This document shows, piece by piece, positions 8,099 to 16,596 of a stretch of DNA of 25,936 nucleotides (positions within the stretch are counted from its first letter, which is position 1; each line of letters begins with the position of its first letter). The position numbers and the translations under genes were made by a program. Under the pieces are notes generated by a model. That model was not told the DNA's origin and did no database searches. It saw only the letters and a program-made list of their open reading frames with translations. Location: positions 1 through 25,936 of the forward strand of contig CBFHYU010000028.1 of the NCBI GenBank assembly GCA_965660165.1. The letters are read 5' to 3'. This stretch comes from WTJO01 sp965660165 (GTDB lineage: Bacteria > Pseudomonadota > Alphaproteobacteria > Puniceispirillales > Puniceispirillaceae).

Positions 8099-9337
8099 CT
8101 AGTGAATATCTCTGTTATCATCGATTACAATACCATCTTTGGGCAAGCTTCCGACAGGGACAATCTCTATTGAGGCTCTTAATTTGAAAATATCCTGAAA
8201 GACTTGTGCAAATGCGGCTTCATCGCCGCTAGATGCTTCGATCTGAGCTGTTAATACATCTTTGCTACCATCATGGGAAATGGTCAGCCTTAGCTTTGAT
8301 ACCGTATCGACCCTGTCAACAAACTGGGCTACCTGTTCTGGTCTAACAAACATGCCCTTTACCTTAGCGGCCTGATCTGCTCTGCCGCGCCAGCCAACAA
8401 TGCGCTGATTAGTGCGCCCGCACGGGCTTTGACCTGCCATATAGGCTGAAAGATCGCCAGTCGCAAAGCGGATCATCGGCATATCTTTATTAAAGCTAGT
8501 GACAACAACCTCGCCAATCTCGCCCTCACCAACAGGCGTGCCAGTGCCAGGCGTGACAATCTCGACAATCACCCCTTCATCAATAATCATGCCATCTGTT
8601 AGTTGTGATTCATAAGCAATCATTCCAACATCAGCCGTACCATAGCATTGGCGGCAATAAATACCGCGCGCATCATATGCCGCGCGAAGTTGCGGGAAAA
8701 GGGGGCCTGCACTAACACAGGCATATTTCACGCTTGAGCTATCAAGCCCCATCTCATCTGCCTTTTCAAGAATGCTCAGAAGATAATCTGGTGTGCCTGC
8801 ATAGGCAGTAACACCAAGCTGTGAGATTGAGTGCGCCTGTAATTCTGTCTGGCCAGTACCAGCAGGCACAACCGTAGCGCCAACCGCCTGAGCCGCACTT
8901 TCAAACATCACGCCTGCGGGGGTGAAATGATAGGAAAAACAGTTTTGCACAATATCGCCTGCACCAATGCCAACAGCTTTTACCGCCCGTCCAAACCGCC
9001 ACCAATCTGCACGTCGCATTCCAATTTCAAAAATTGGGCCTGGTGACTGGAAAATATGGTCAATTTTGGCAGGTGGCATTGAAATGAAATCGCGAAATGC
9101 AGGGGGCTGGCCAGGCACCGCAACCAGATCAGCTTTCCGAAGCACCGGCAAAGCCGCTAATGCCGTTTTATCAGTGATATCTGCGGGGGATATATCTTTC
9201 AGGCTGTGCTGATAATAGGGGCTGGATTTGCGTGCATGTGCGATAAGCTCAGGCAGTGTTTTGGCGATATCTGCATCTCGTTCATCTTGTGAGCGTGTCT
9301 CAAGCCTGTCGAAAAACTCAGCCATTAGCTCAGCCAT
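8099..9337 (-). CDS. PaaK-like phenylacetate-CoA ligase family protein with divergent active-site motifs
   Basis: A 412-residue protein of the ANL adenylating superfamily, close to PaaK in length and order of elements: HARKSSPYYQ at the N-terminus, CYGTADVGMIAYE (the A5 region, about 231-243), RFATGDLS (A7, about 290-297), and GRADQAAKVKGMFVRPEQV (A8, about 318-336). The Ser/Thr/Gly-rich A3 loop expected before residue 110 reads instead QSPGPIFEIG (97-106), and the C-terminal A10 region (GSLPKDGIVIDD) lacks the usual lysine context. Homologues attached to LIV transporters often show such SPGP segments, from memory. It overlaps livF by 13 bases; an alternative ATG at 9325 would give a TAATG overlap. 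It may ligate CoA to an imported acid, or have lost adenylation. Confidence 0.8.
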   Translation of the reverse strand: MAELMAEFFDRLETRSQDERDADIAKTLPELIAHARKSSPYYQHSLKDISPADITDKTALAALPVLRKADLVAVPGQPPAFRDFISMPPAKIDHIFQSPGPIFEIGMRRADWWRFGRAVKAVGIGAGDIVQNCFSYHFTPAGVMFESAAQAVGATVVPAGTGQTELQAHSISQLGVTAYAGTPDYLLSILEKADEMGLDSSSVKYACVSAGPLFPQLRAAYDARGIYCRQCYGTADVGMIAYESQLTDGMIIDEGVIVEIVTPGTGTPVGEGEIGEVVVTSFNKDMPMIRFATGDLSAYMAGQSPCGRTNQRIVGWRGRADQAAKVKGMFVRPEQVAQFVDRVDTVSKLRLTISHDGSKDVLTAQIEASSGDEAAFAQVFQDIFKLRASIEIVPVGSLPKDGIVIDDNRDIH

Positions 9338-10146
9338 CTTTTGCGTCTTCTATATGAGCGCACATCACGATAGGATTTGCGTCCTTCTTCTGACATGCCT
9401 AGATAAAATTCTTTTACATCAGGATTTTCTCGTAAATCTGCGGCAGGGCCATCCATCACCACACGGCCTGATTCAAGAATATAGCCATAATGGGCAAATC
9501 TAAGCGCAACATTAGTATTTTGTTCAGCCAGCAAGAAGGACACCCCTTCATTTTCATTCAGCTGTTTTACGATACCAAAAATTTCTTCTACCAGTTGCGG
9601 GGCAAGCCCCATTGATGGTTCATCCAACAGCACTGTTTCTGGCTTGCTCATCAATGCACGGCCAATAGCGCACATTTGCTGCTCGCCGCCTGAAGTATAG
9701 CCAGCTTGTGACTTGCGCCGTTCTTTTAAGCGCGGAAAATACGAATATACCAGATCAAGATCAGCTGAAATATCACCTCTGCTAACAGCGCGTGTATAGC
9801 TCCCTGTTAACAGATTTTCTTCGACTGTCAGATGCTCAAAACAATGCCTGCCTTCCATCACCTGAATCACGCCAGATTTTACAAGGGCGGCAGGGTTCAA
9901 GTCTGCGACAGGCTGGCCACGATATAAAATACTGCCTTTTGTGACTTCACCTCGTTCAGAATGAAGCAAATTTGAAATTGCTTTAAGTGTAGTTGTTTTG
10001 CCTGCGCCATTACCGCCTAGCAAGGCAGTTATTCCCCCTTTGGGAACTGATAAAGAGACACCTTTTAAGACTAAGATGACATGATTATAAATCACCTCGA
10101 TATTATTCACATCCAGTAATAATTCGTCAGACTGTGTCATATTCAT
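9325..10146 (-). CDS. livF: Branched-chain amino acid-type ABC transporter ATP-binding protein LivF
   Basis: A 273-residue ABC ATPase on the cytoplasmic side of the LIV-type importer. It has Walker A GGNGAGKT (44-51), signature TSGGEQQ (151-157), Walker B TVLLDEP (171-177) and the LivF-type AEQN in place of the usual H-loop His. The C-terminal tail (SYRDVRSYRRRKRWLS) is strongly basic and seems to be a feature of this LIV/PaaK cassette. It is separated from livK by a 75-base gap containing a perfect hairpin and overlaps the PaaK-like gene downstream. Two ATGs (10146 and 10140) are possible; neither has a strong binding site. LivF works as a heterodimer with LivG. Confidence 0.93.
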   Translation of the reverse strand: MNMTQSDELLLDVNNIEVIYNHVILVLKGVSLSVPKGGITALLGGNGAGKTTTLKAISNLLHSERGEVTKGSILYRGQPVADLNPAALVKSGVIQVMEGRHCFEHLTVEENLLTGSYTRAVSRGDISADLDLVYSYFPRLKERRKSQAGYTSGGEQQMCAIGRALMSKPETVLLDEPSMGLAPQLVEEIFGIVKQLNENEGVSFLLAEQNTNVALRFAHYGYILESGRVVMDGPAADLRENPDVKEFYLGMSEEGRKSYRDVRSYRRRKRWLS

Positions 10147-10177
10147 GGCTGAGGCTCGCTAATGTGTTAAGGCTGAA

Positions 10178-10209
10178 TATGCCCACATCAATGCGCTGAT
10201 GTGGGCATA
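10178..10209 (-). other. Perfect intercistronic stem-loop between livK and livF
   Basis: TATGCCCACATCA (10178-10190) is the exact reverse complement of TGATGTGGGCATA (10197-10209), with a 6-base loop. On the transcript this lies just after the livK stop. No T tract follows on the minus strand, so it is unlikely to be a full terminator. A hairpin in this place is expected to slow 3' decay of the binding-protein mRNA or partly attenuate the distal genes, as in other periplasmic-binding-protein operons; this function is inferred. Confidence 0.7.
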
Positions 10210-10221
10210 GCGCATGTCAGA

Positions 10222-11508
10222 TTACATGCATTTTGGATCGATATTATTTTCTTTTGCATAGGCAGAAGAATCTTCTGCGATAAGCATGTTGATAACATCT
10301 TTGTCAGTTGGTTTGAAATCTGAAACCAATGACCATGTTTTTGCATTTGCATCCCATTGTTGAACCGCAACTAGACCTGCACCACCATGATTTTCACATG
10401 ATACTTCAAGGTTTGGCGCAAAATTAGGCAAGCCAAGATTTGTAAACATCGCCTGATCAACTTTCAGATTTTCCATGCCAACACGCATATCTGCGGCTGT
10501 AATGTCATTCTTGCCAGACATTTTCTGAGCTACTTTCACAGCTTCTGCTGCCAAAATTGCTTGGAACATGCCTCTGTTGTACAAGATTGTGCCGATCTGA
10601 TCGCCTGAACCTGCGGCTTTGCCTGTGTCATATACATACTTTTTCATGTCATCAAATAATGGGAAATCCATACCAGGTGCATGCAATGCAAGTGCTTTAT
10701 AGCCATTTGCTGCGGCGCCAGCTGGAATCACGTCATTTTCTGAACCTGACCACCAAATACCAATGAAGTTTTCCATTGGGAAACGGATGTTAGCAGCTTC
10801 TTGAATAGCTACCTGATTCATCACACCCCAACCCCACATTGTCACATAGTCTGGACGTTCACGGCGGATTTGAAGCCACTGTGATTTCTGTTCTTGACCT
10901 GGATGATCAACTGGCAGAAGGCTTAGCTCAAACCCATGCTTTTTTGATAGCTCTTCTAGCGTACGGATTGGCTCTTTGCCATATCCTGAATTATGGTACA
11001 CAAGCGCAATTTTCTTGCCTTTAATATTGCCATTATTCAGCTCAAGAATATGGTTCACAACCGCAGAAGCACCATTCCAGTAATTGGCAGGATAGTTAAA
11101 TACATATGGGAATACTTTACCGTTTGCCGCAGATGTTCTGCCATATCCCATTGAGTGAATTGGAATACCGTCAGCAGATGCCTTTGGGATTAGCTGATAG
11201 GTGATGCCTGTTGACATGGGCTGATACACAAGCGCACCTAGACCTTTTGTCTTCTCATAACATTCAACACCTTTTTCAGTATTATACTGGGTTTCACACT
11301 CAACAACTTTAATTGGCACACCACCAATACCGCCATCACGCTCATTTAGCATAGTGAAATAGTCACTATAGCCATCTGCCTGCGGAATACCGCTAACAGC
11401 ATAAGCACCTGTTCTATAGGTAAGGGCTGGGAATACCAGATCTGCTAGCACAGGTGTCGCAACACATACACCAGTGAAGGCAGCGATTATCGCATGTTTC
11501 AGTTTCAT
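10222..11508 (-). CDS. livK: Periplasmic LIV-type substrate-binding protein
   Basis: A 428-residue periplasmic binding protein. A Sec signal peptide is clear: MKLK, a hydrophobic stretch, and a probable cut after PVLA (residue 22). The mature start (LTYRTGAYAVSG), followed by DYFTMLNERDGGIGG, is typical of type-1 periplasmic binding-fold proteins of the LivJ/K family. GGAGG lies 6 bases before ATG 11508. It captures the substrate for LivH/M/F/G. Whether this is leucine/isoleucine/valine or a carboxylic acid is open; the flanking acyl-CoA ligases suggest an acid. The C-terminus ends with a conserved Cys (DPKCM), which may pair with an internal Cys. The gene is followed by a hairpin, which may raise its expression over the permease genes. 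Confidence 0.9.
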   Translation of the reverse strand: MKLKHAIIAAFTGVCVATPVLADLVFPALTYRTGAYAVSGIPQADGYSDYFTMLNERDGGIGGVPIKVVECETQYNTEKGVECYEKTKGLGALVYQPMSTGITYQLIPKASADGIPIHSMGYGRTSAANGKVFPYVFNYPANYWNGASAVVNHILELNNGNIKGKKIALVYHNSGYGKEPIRTLEELSKKHGFELSLLPVDHPGQEQKSQWLQIRRERPDYVTMWGWGVMNQVAIQEAANIRFPMENFIGIWWSGSENDVIPAGAAANGYKALALHAPGMDFPLFDDMKKYVYDTGKAAGSGDQIGTILYNRGMFQAILAAEAVKVAQKMSGKNDITAADMRVGMENLKVDQAMFTNLGLPNFAPNLEVSCENHGGAGLVAVQQWDANAKTWSLVSDFKPTDKDVINMLIAEDSSAYAKENNIDPKCM

Positions 11509-11561
11509 AGGTTCCTCCGTTTAAACGCGAGCAATTACTTGCTCTTTTATCAACCTCAACT

Positions 11562-12638
11562 CTAATGAGCAAAAGGCCAAATTCTCAATTTCTCTTTGAT
11601 AATACGCCACAACATAGCAAGCCCGTGCGGCTCAAGAATCAAAAAGATTACAATCATCAATCCAACAATCATAAATTCCAAATGCGCTGCAATATCGCCT
11701 GGCCAGCCTAAGTTTGATACTAGCAAATTCTTCAGCAGAACAGGCATGCCAATCATGAAAGCTGCCCCAACAAGCGAGCCAAAAATTGACCCAAGACCGC
11801 CAATGATAATCATGAACAGAATTAAAAAGGATTTCTGGATTGAAAAGGCTTCTCCTACCTCAACCGCCCCAAGATATAAGGCAAATAGTAATGCCCCAGA
11901 TATGCCGACATAAAATGAGCTTACCGCAAAGGCTGTCAATTTTGCCATCAGCGGATTTACCCCGATAATTTCAGCCGCAATATCCATATCTCTTATCGCC
12001 ATCCATTTACGGCCAAACGCGCCTCGCGTTAAGTTGCGCGCCAAAATGGCAAGGCCTACTAGCAATATCAGACAGACATAATAGACAGGCAGGGTTTCTG
12101 CTTTCGCGCCTGTCAAAATAAAGCCAAAAATCTCGCGTTCAGGGGCAGTTATCTGTCCAGAGGCAGAATAATTATAAAACCAGCCAACCTTATTAAATAC
12201 CCAGACTAAGAAAAATTGTGCTGCCAAAGTTGCAACAGCCAGATAAAAGCCTTTAATTCTAAGGCTAGGCAATCCAAACAGCAGACCAACAAAGGCCGTA
12301 ACGCCACCTGATAACAAGATACAAATCACAATATTCATATCAGGAAAGGCGGTCATCAATTTATAGCAGGAATAGGCTCCAACGGCCATAAAGCCGCCTG
12401 AACCAAGTGATACCTGCCCACAATATCCCGTCAAGATATTTAGCCCGATAGCCGCTATCCCAAAGATCAGGAATGGCAGAAATACTGCCTGTGCCCAATA
12501 TTCAGACATGGTTAAAGGGATAATGACAAAAGCAAATGCCAGTGTCACGAAAAAGCCTATTCTGTCTAACGCAATCGGAAAGGTTTGCTGGTCAGAACGA
12601 TAGGATGTTTTGAATTCGCCTACTTCTCGGTAAAACAC
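11562..12638 (-). CDS. livM: Branched-chain amino acid-type ABC transporter permease LivM
   Basis: A 358-residue inner-membrane permease with many hydrophobic segments, including the family motif GQVSLGSGGFMAVGAY (about 73-88) and GGLGSIFGSLVGAAF near the C-terminus. The start is GTG at 12638, three bases after the livH stop, with GAAAGGG about 9 bases upstream. The beginning MFYREVGEFKTSY matches the N-terminus usual for this LIV cassette, which supports the GTG. It pairs with LivH to form the translocation channel. The spacing of 53 bases to livK and 3 to livH supports co-transcription. Confidence 0.92.
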   Translation of the reverse strand: MFYREVGEFKTSYRSDQQTFPIALDRIGFFVTLAFAFVIIPLTMSEYWAQAVFLPFLIFGIAAIGLNILTGYCGQVSLGSGGFMAVGAYSCYKLMTAFPDMNIVICILLSGGVTAFVGLLFGLPSLRIKGFYLAVATLAAQFFLVWVFNKVGWFYNYSASGQITAPEREIFGFILTGAKAETLPVYYVCLILLVGLAILARNLTRGAFGRKWMAIRDMDIAAEIIGVNPLMAKLTAFAVSSFYVGISGALLFALYLGAVEVGEAFSIQKSFLILFMIIIGGLGSIFGSLVGAAFMIGMPVLLKNLLVSNLGWPGDIAAHLEFMIVGLMIVIFLILEPHGLAMLWRIIKEKLRIWPFAH

Positions 12639-12641
12639 GTG

Positions 12642-13640
12642 CTACACCCTTTCAATGATTTTTTCGCCAAACAGACCTTGGGGTCTGAACACAAGGAAGA
12701 CTAGCGCAACCATATAGGCAAACCAGTTTTCTGTTGCACCGCCAAGCAAAGGCGCACCAATCAAAAATTCAAACATTTTCTCGCCAACACCAATGATCAA
12801 CCCGCCTATAATTGCCCCTGGAATTGAGGTAAAGCCCCCAAGCATCAGCACTGGAAGCGCCTTTAGCGCAATCAAAGATAGCGAGAACTGAACACCAGAT
12901 TTTGCGCCCCACATAATGCCTGCAACTAGCGCAACAAATCCCGCAATTGCCCAGACAATCACCCAGATTGTCCGCAAGGAAATCCCAACAGACAAGGCCG
13001 CTTGATGGTCGTCTGCCACCGCCCGAAGCGCGCGGCCTGTTTTGGTGTATTGTGAAAATAGCACCAGTGAAACAACCAAGATAGTCGCAATCACAGTGGC
13101 GTAAATATCAAGCGTGTCTAAATAGAAGCCATAGAAATTCTCACCCCCTAAAAAGGCAGTATTTTCTTCTATCCAGAAATTGCCGCCCTGAGGTAACCCA
13201 ACATCTAGCTTTTTAACGTTTGACCCCCACATTAAATCGCCAAAGCCTTCCATAAAATAGGCCAGCCCAATGGTTGCCATAAACAGGATAATTGGCTCTT
13301 GATTAACGAGATGTTTCAAAATCAGCTTTTCGACTAAAATTGCAAATAGCACCATTACGCCAAGCGCCAGAATAATCGCAAAAAAGGCATTCATATGCCA
13401 TCCGAAATGATGCATCTCTGTGCCAAACATTGCATTAAACAGATGGGCAAAGGGGATTTGGCCTTCTTGAAACCCAACCAACGTCATCGCCGCAAATAGC
13501 GCCATAATGCCTTGAGCATAGTTAAAGATACCAGAGGCCTTAAAAATAAGCACAAACCCAAGCGCAACAAGGGAATACATCACACCGGCCATCAACCCGT
13601 TCAGAAAGACTTCTACACCAAAATAAAATTCAGCCGACAT
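12642..13640 (-). CDS. livH: Branched-chain amino acid-type ABC transporter permease LivH
   Basis: A 332-residue inner-membrane permease. It shows ALGFVLIFKASGIFNYAQG (about 26-44, first core helix), RAVADDHQAALSVGI (cytoplasmic loop that contacts the ATPases) and LGGFTSIPGAIIGGLIIG near the C-terminus, all typical of LivH. ATG 13640 follows GAAAGGG about 9 bases upstream. It lies 47 bases after livG and 3 before livM. Two helices carry extra Phe and Met compared with textbook LivH, but nothing suggests loss of function. Confidence 0.92.
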   Translation of the reverse strand: MSAEFYFGVEVFLNGLMAGVMYSLVALGFVLIFKASGIFNYAQGIMALFAAMTLVGFQEGQIPFAHLFNAMFGTEMHHFGWHMNAFFAIILALGVMVLFAILVEKLILKHLVNQEPIILFMATIGLAYFMEGFGDLMWGSNVKKLDVGLPQGGNFWIEENTAFLGGENFYGFYLDTLDIYATVIATILVVSLVLFSQYTKTGRALRAVADDHQAALSVGISLRTIWVIVWAIAGFVALVAGIMWGAKSGVQFSLSLIALKALPVLMLGGFTSIPGAIIGGLIIGVGEKMFEFLIGAPLLGGATENWFAYMVALVFLVFRPQGLFGEKIIERV

Positions 13641-13687
13641 TGTCTTGCCCTTTCAGTTGCCTAAATAGCTGTGAGTGTAGGGGAAGG

Positions 13688-14524
13688 TTAATCATGAGAC
13701 ACCCCAAGATAAGCATCGATCACATCTTGATTATTACGCACCTCATCTGGAGTGCCATCCCCAATTTTGCGGCCATAATCCATCACAACAACACGATCAG
13801 CTAAGTCCATCACCACACCCATATCATGTTCAATAAGCGCAATGGTGGTGCCAAATTCATCATTCACATCCAGAATAAAACGCGACATATCTTCTTTTTC
13901 TTCCACATTCATCCCTGCCATAGGCTCGTCTAGCAGAAGCAAAGATGGCTCGGCAGCAAGTGCGCGTCCAAGCTCAACCCGTTTCTGAAGCCCATAGGGC
14001 AGGCGGCCAACAGGTGTTTTGCGGATAGACTGAATCTCTAGAAAATCAATTACCTTTTCAACAATGGCGCGGTTTTCTATCTCTTCTTTTTCTGCCTTGC
14101 CTTTCCATATCATCTGCGAGAGCATGCCCTGTTTCATATGGGTAAGACGGCCTGTCATAATATTATCAAGAGTGGTCATGCCCTTAAATAGCGCAATATT
14201 CTGAAAGGTTCTGGCGATACCTTGATGGGCAATCTGATAGGGCTTCATTGGCTTGCGTACTTCGCCTTTATATAACACCTCGCCCTCTTGAGGGTGGTAG
14301 AAGCCGTTAATCACATTCAGCATGGATGATTTGCCCGCCCCGTTTGGCCCAATAATGGCGCGGATTTCACCTTCCCTAATATCAAATGAGATATCACTAA
14401 TCGCAACAACACCCCCAAAACGCAGGGTAATATTGCGCATTTCCATCACAGCTGAGCCAATTTTGCGCCCATCTGGAGTGACATAGCTATCGGAATCGGT
14501 GCGAGAATTAGCCTTATTGCTCAT
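13688..14524 (-). CDS. livG: Branched-chain amino acid-type ABC transporter ATP-binding protein LivG
   Basis: A 278-residue ABC ATPase with Walker A GPNGAGKS (59-66), a LivG-type signature LPYGLQKRVELGRAL, Walker B LLLLDEP followed by MAGMNVEEKEDM, and the H-loop IEHDMGVVM. The last residues (VIDAYLGVSHD) are typical of LivG. About 28 extra polar residues precede the first strand, as in other members of LIV cassettes flanked by acyl-CoA ligases. ATG 14524 overlaps the stop of the acyl-CoA synthetase in an ATGA junction, so translation is probably coupled. It acts with LivF to power import. Confidence 0.93.
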   Translation of the reverse strand: MSNKANSRTDSDSYVTPDGRKIGSAVMEMRNITLRFGGVVAISDISFDIREGEIRAIIGPNGAGKSSMLNVINGFYHPQEGEVLYKGEVRKPMKPYQIAHQGIARTFQNIALFKGMTTLDNIMTGRLTHMKQGMLSQMIWKGKAEKEEIENRAIVEKVIDFLEIQSIRKTPVGRLPYGLQKRVELGRALAAEPSLLLLDEPMAGMNVEEKEDMSRFILDVNDEFGTTIALIEHDMGVVMDLADRVVVMDYGRKIGDGTPDEVRNNQDVIDAYLGVSHD

Positions 14525-16494
14525 GCCACTTTCCTTTGGTTTGAAGATGAACTCACAACAGCGTCACAAATCTGCAATGTTGCAGAAATTGAGCCTTTTG
14601 CGCCATCTTCATAGGTGACTTCGGTTTTTGTGAAAATCTCGGTATCACCATTATATAACGCTGTGATCAAATCACTGAATTTTTCCTCAATAATCCGCCT
14701 GCGCACTTTTCGAGTTCTGGTAAGCTCGCCATCATCTGCATCAAGCTCTTTATGCAAAATCAGAAAGCGGTGAATCTGGCAACCTGATAGCATTTTGTCA
14801 CTGGCAATATCTTTATTGACCTCGTCAATATGCGACTTGATGGTCTGAATTACCGTCGGATTGCCTGCCAGTTCCTGATAAGATGAATAGGCAATATTAT
14901 TGCGCTCAGCCCAGTTACCAACCGCCTGAAGGTCAATATTGATAAACGCAGTGCATCTATTTCGGCCATTGCCAAACACCACTGCTTCTAGGATGTTGGG
15001 AAAGAATTTTAGCTTATTTTCAACATATTTAGGCGCAAATAGTGACCCGTCTTTCATTTTGCCAACATCTTTGGCGCGGTCGATAATCCGCAAATGTCCT
15101 GAGCCCTCTTCAATGAATCCAGCATCACCTGTAGCAACCCATCCTTCTGCATCTTTTGTCTCTTTTGTGCTTTTAGGGTTTTTGAAATATTCCACAAACA
15201 CGCCAGCTGAACGGTAAAACACCTCACCACTATCTGCTATCTTAAGCTCAACGCCAGGCGAGGGGATGCCAACTGTATCAGAGCGCACCTGACCATCTGG
15301 TTGCTGTGTGATAAATACGCTTGCTTCTGTCTGGCCATAAAGCTGTTTCAGATTGATCCCAAGCGAGCGATAAAAATCAAAAATTTCAGGCCCAATAGCC
15401 TCGCCCGCTGTATAGCCAACCCGCACATTGCTCATCCCGATAGTATTTTTCAAAGGGCCATAGATAATCAGCGAGCCAAGTGCATATTTCAGCCTGTCAA
15501 CAAAGCTAACACTACCAGTGCCGTCTAGAATATTGCCGCCAGTCTTGCGCGCATGATCCATGAAATATTTGAACATTACCTGTTTGAATTTGCCTGCATC
15601 TTCCATTCTGATCATCACATCTGTGAGGATTGATTCAAAATATCGAGGCGGAGCGAAGAAGTAGCTTGGCCCGATTTCTTTCAGATCATGTTGCATTGTG
15701 TCTGAACTTTCAGGGCAATTCACACAAAAGCCTGTCCAGATAGCTTGGCCAATAGAGAAGATAAAATCGCCAACCCACGCCATCGGCAGATAGGCAAGCA
15801 CAGAATCATCAACTGTCAGATTATCAAATTCACTTGATGCTTCTGCCGTAACCAAAATATTGCGATTCGATAGCACAACCCCTTTTGGCCGCCCCGTCGT
15901 ACCAGAGGTATATAACATGGCGCATGTTGTGTTGTCTGTTTGTGCCTCAATGCGAGCATCAAGTTCGGCTCTTAGCGTGTCTGCACCCTCAGCGCCCTGT
16001 TTTTGAATATCACGATAATCATGCAGATGAGATTTGTCATATTTACGCATGCCACGAGAATCAAGATAGATGATGCGTTTCAGCGATTTCAGCTGATCCT
16101 TAATATCAAGTACCTTATCAACCTGTTCTTGATTTTCAGCAAATACAAACCGCGCCTTGCAATGGTCAAGCACATAGCATACTTCATCTGCAACTGAATC
16201 CTGATAAATAGGCACAGGCACACCGCCTGCCGCCTGAATAGCCACAATCGCCCAATAGAAATAGGGGCGGTTACGTCCTATAATGGCTACATGATCGCCT
16301 GTGTTAAGACCAAGTGCCACCAGTCCACAAGACAAGGTTTCAATTTCGGTGGCTGCTTCAGCCCAGCTCCAGCTTTGCCAAATGCCAAATTCTTTTTCGC
16401 GATAGGCAGGTTTGCTCCCATACGCTGTGGCATTTCGCCTTACAAGACCGATTAAAGTCGCGGGTTTTCCATTTGTCATTTGTGCAGATGACAC
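14521..16494 (-). CDS. Long-chain-type AMP-dependent acyl-CoA synthetase
   Basis: A 657-residue ANL-superfamily ligase, the first gene of the large cluster. The A3 phosphate loop LYTSGTTGRPKGVVLSN (about 194-210), A5 QLYGQTEAS, A7 GWVATGDAG and A8 IDRAKDVGKMKDGSLFAPKYVE are all intact, as in the FadD15-like class (600-660 residues). It is expected to activate a carboxylic acid to its CoA ester in the cytoplasm. The start is GTG 16494: a GGGGAGGG site lies about 5 bases upstream, whereas the next ATG (16479) would be too far from it. Its stop overlaps livG, so ligation and transport are coupled at the translation level. The substrate is unknown. Confidence 0.9.
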   Translation of the reverse strand: MSSAQMTNGKPATLIGLVRRNATAYGSKPAYREKEFGIWQSWSWAEAATEIETLSCGLVALGLNTGDHVAIIGRNRPYFYWAIVAIQAAGGVPVPIYQDSVADEVCYVLDHCKARFVFAENQEQVDKVLDIKDQLKSLKRIIYLDSRGMRKYDKSHLHDYRDIQKQGAEGADTLRAELDARIEAQTDNTTCAMLYTSGTTGRPKGVVLSNRNILVTAEASSEFDNLTVDDSVLAYLPMAWVGDFIFSIGQAIWTGFCVNCPESSDTMQHDLKEIGPSYFFAPPRYFESILTDVMIRMEDAGKFKQVMFKYFMDHARKTGGNILDGTGSVSFVDRLKYALGSLIIYGPLKNTIGMSNVRVGYTAGEAIGPEIFDFYRSLGINLKQLYGQTEASVFITQQPDGQVRSDTVGIPSPGVELKIADSGEVFYRSAGVFVEYFKNPKSTKETKDAEGWVATGDAGFIEEGSGHLRIIDRAKDVGKMKDGSLFAPKYVENKLKFFPNILEAVVFGNGRNRCTAFINIDLQAVGNWAERNNIAYSSYQELAGNPTVIQTIKSHIDEVNKDIASDKMLSGCQIHRFLILHKELDADDGELTRTRKVRRRIIEEKFSDLITALYNGDTEIFTKTEVTYEDGAKGSISATLQICDAVVSSSSNQRKVA

Positions 16495-16559
16495 CCATCC
16501 CTCCCCATTTGTAACCGTGTGCCAGTCTGATTTTTATGATTATTATGACTGAACCCTAA

Positions 16560-16587
16560 GTGTTATCTAATCATCTTTTGTGATCAA
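16560..16587 (-). promoter_or_regulatory. Candidate sigma70 promoter for the ligase-LIV-valine operon
   Basis: On the minus strand TTGATC (16587-16582) and TAACAC (16565-16560) are separated by 16 bases, in the 102-base gap before the acyl-CoA synthetase. Both hexamers are imperfect. This is the only gap upstream of the first gene of the cluster, so a promoter is expected about here, but the exact position is a weak call. Confidence 0.3.
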
Positions 16588-16596
16588 TACAAAATT

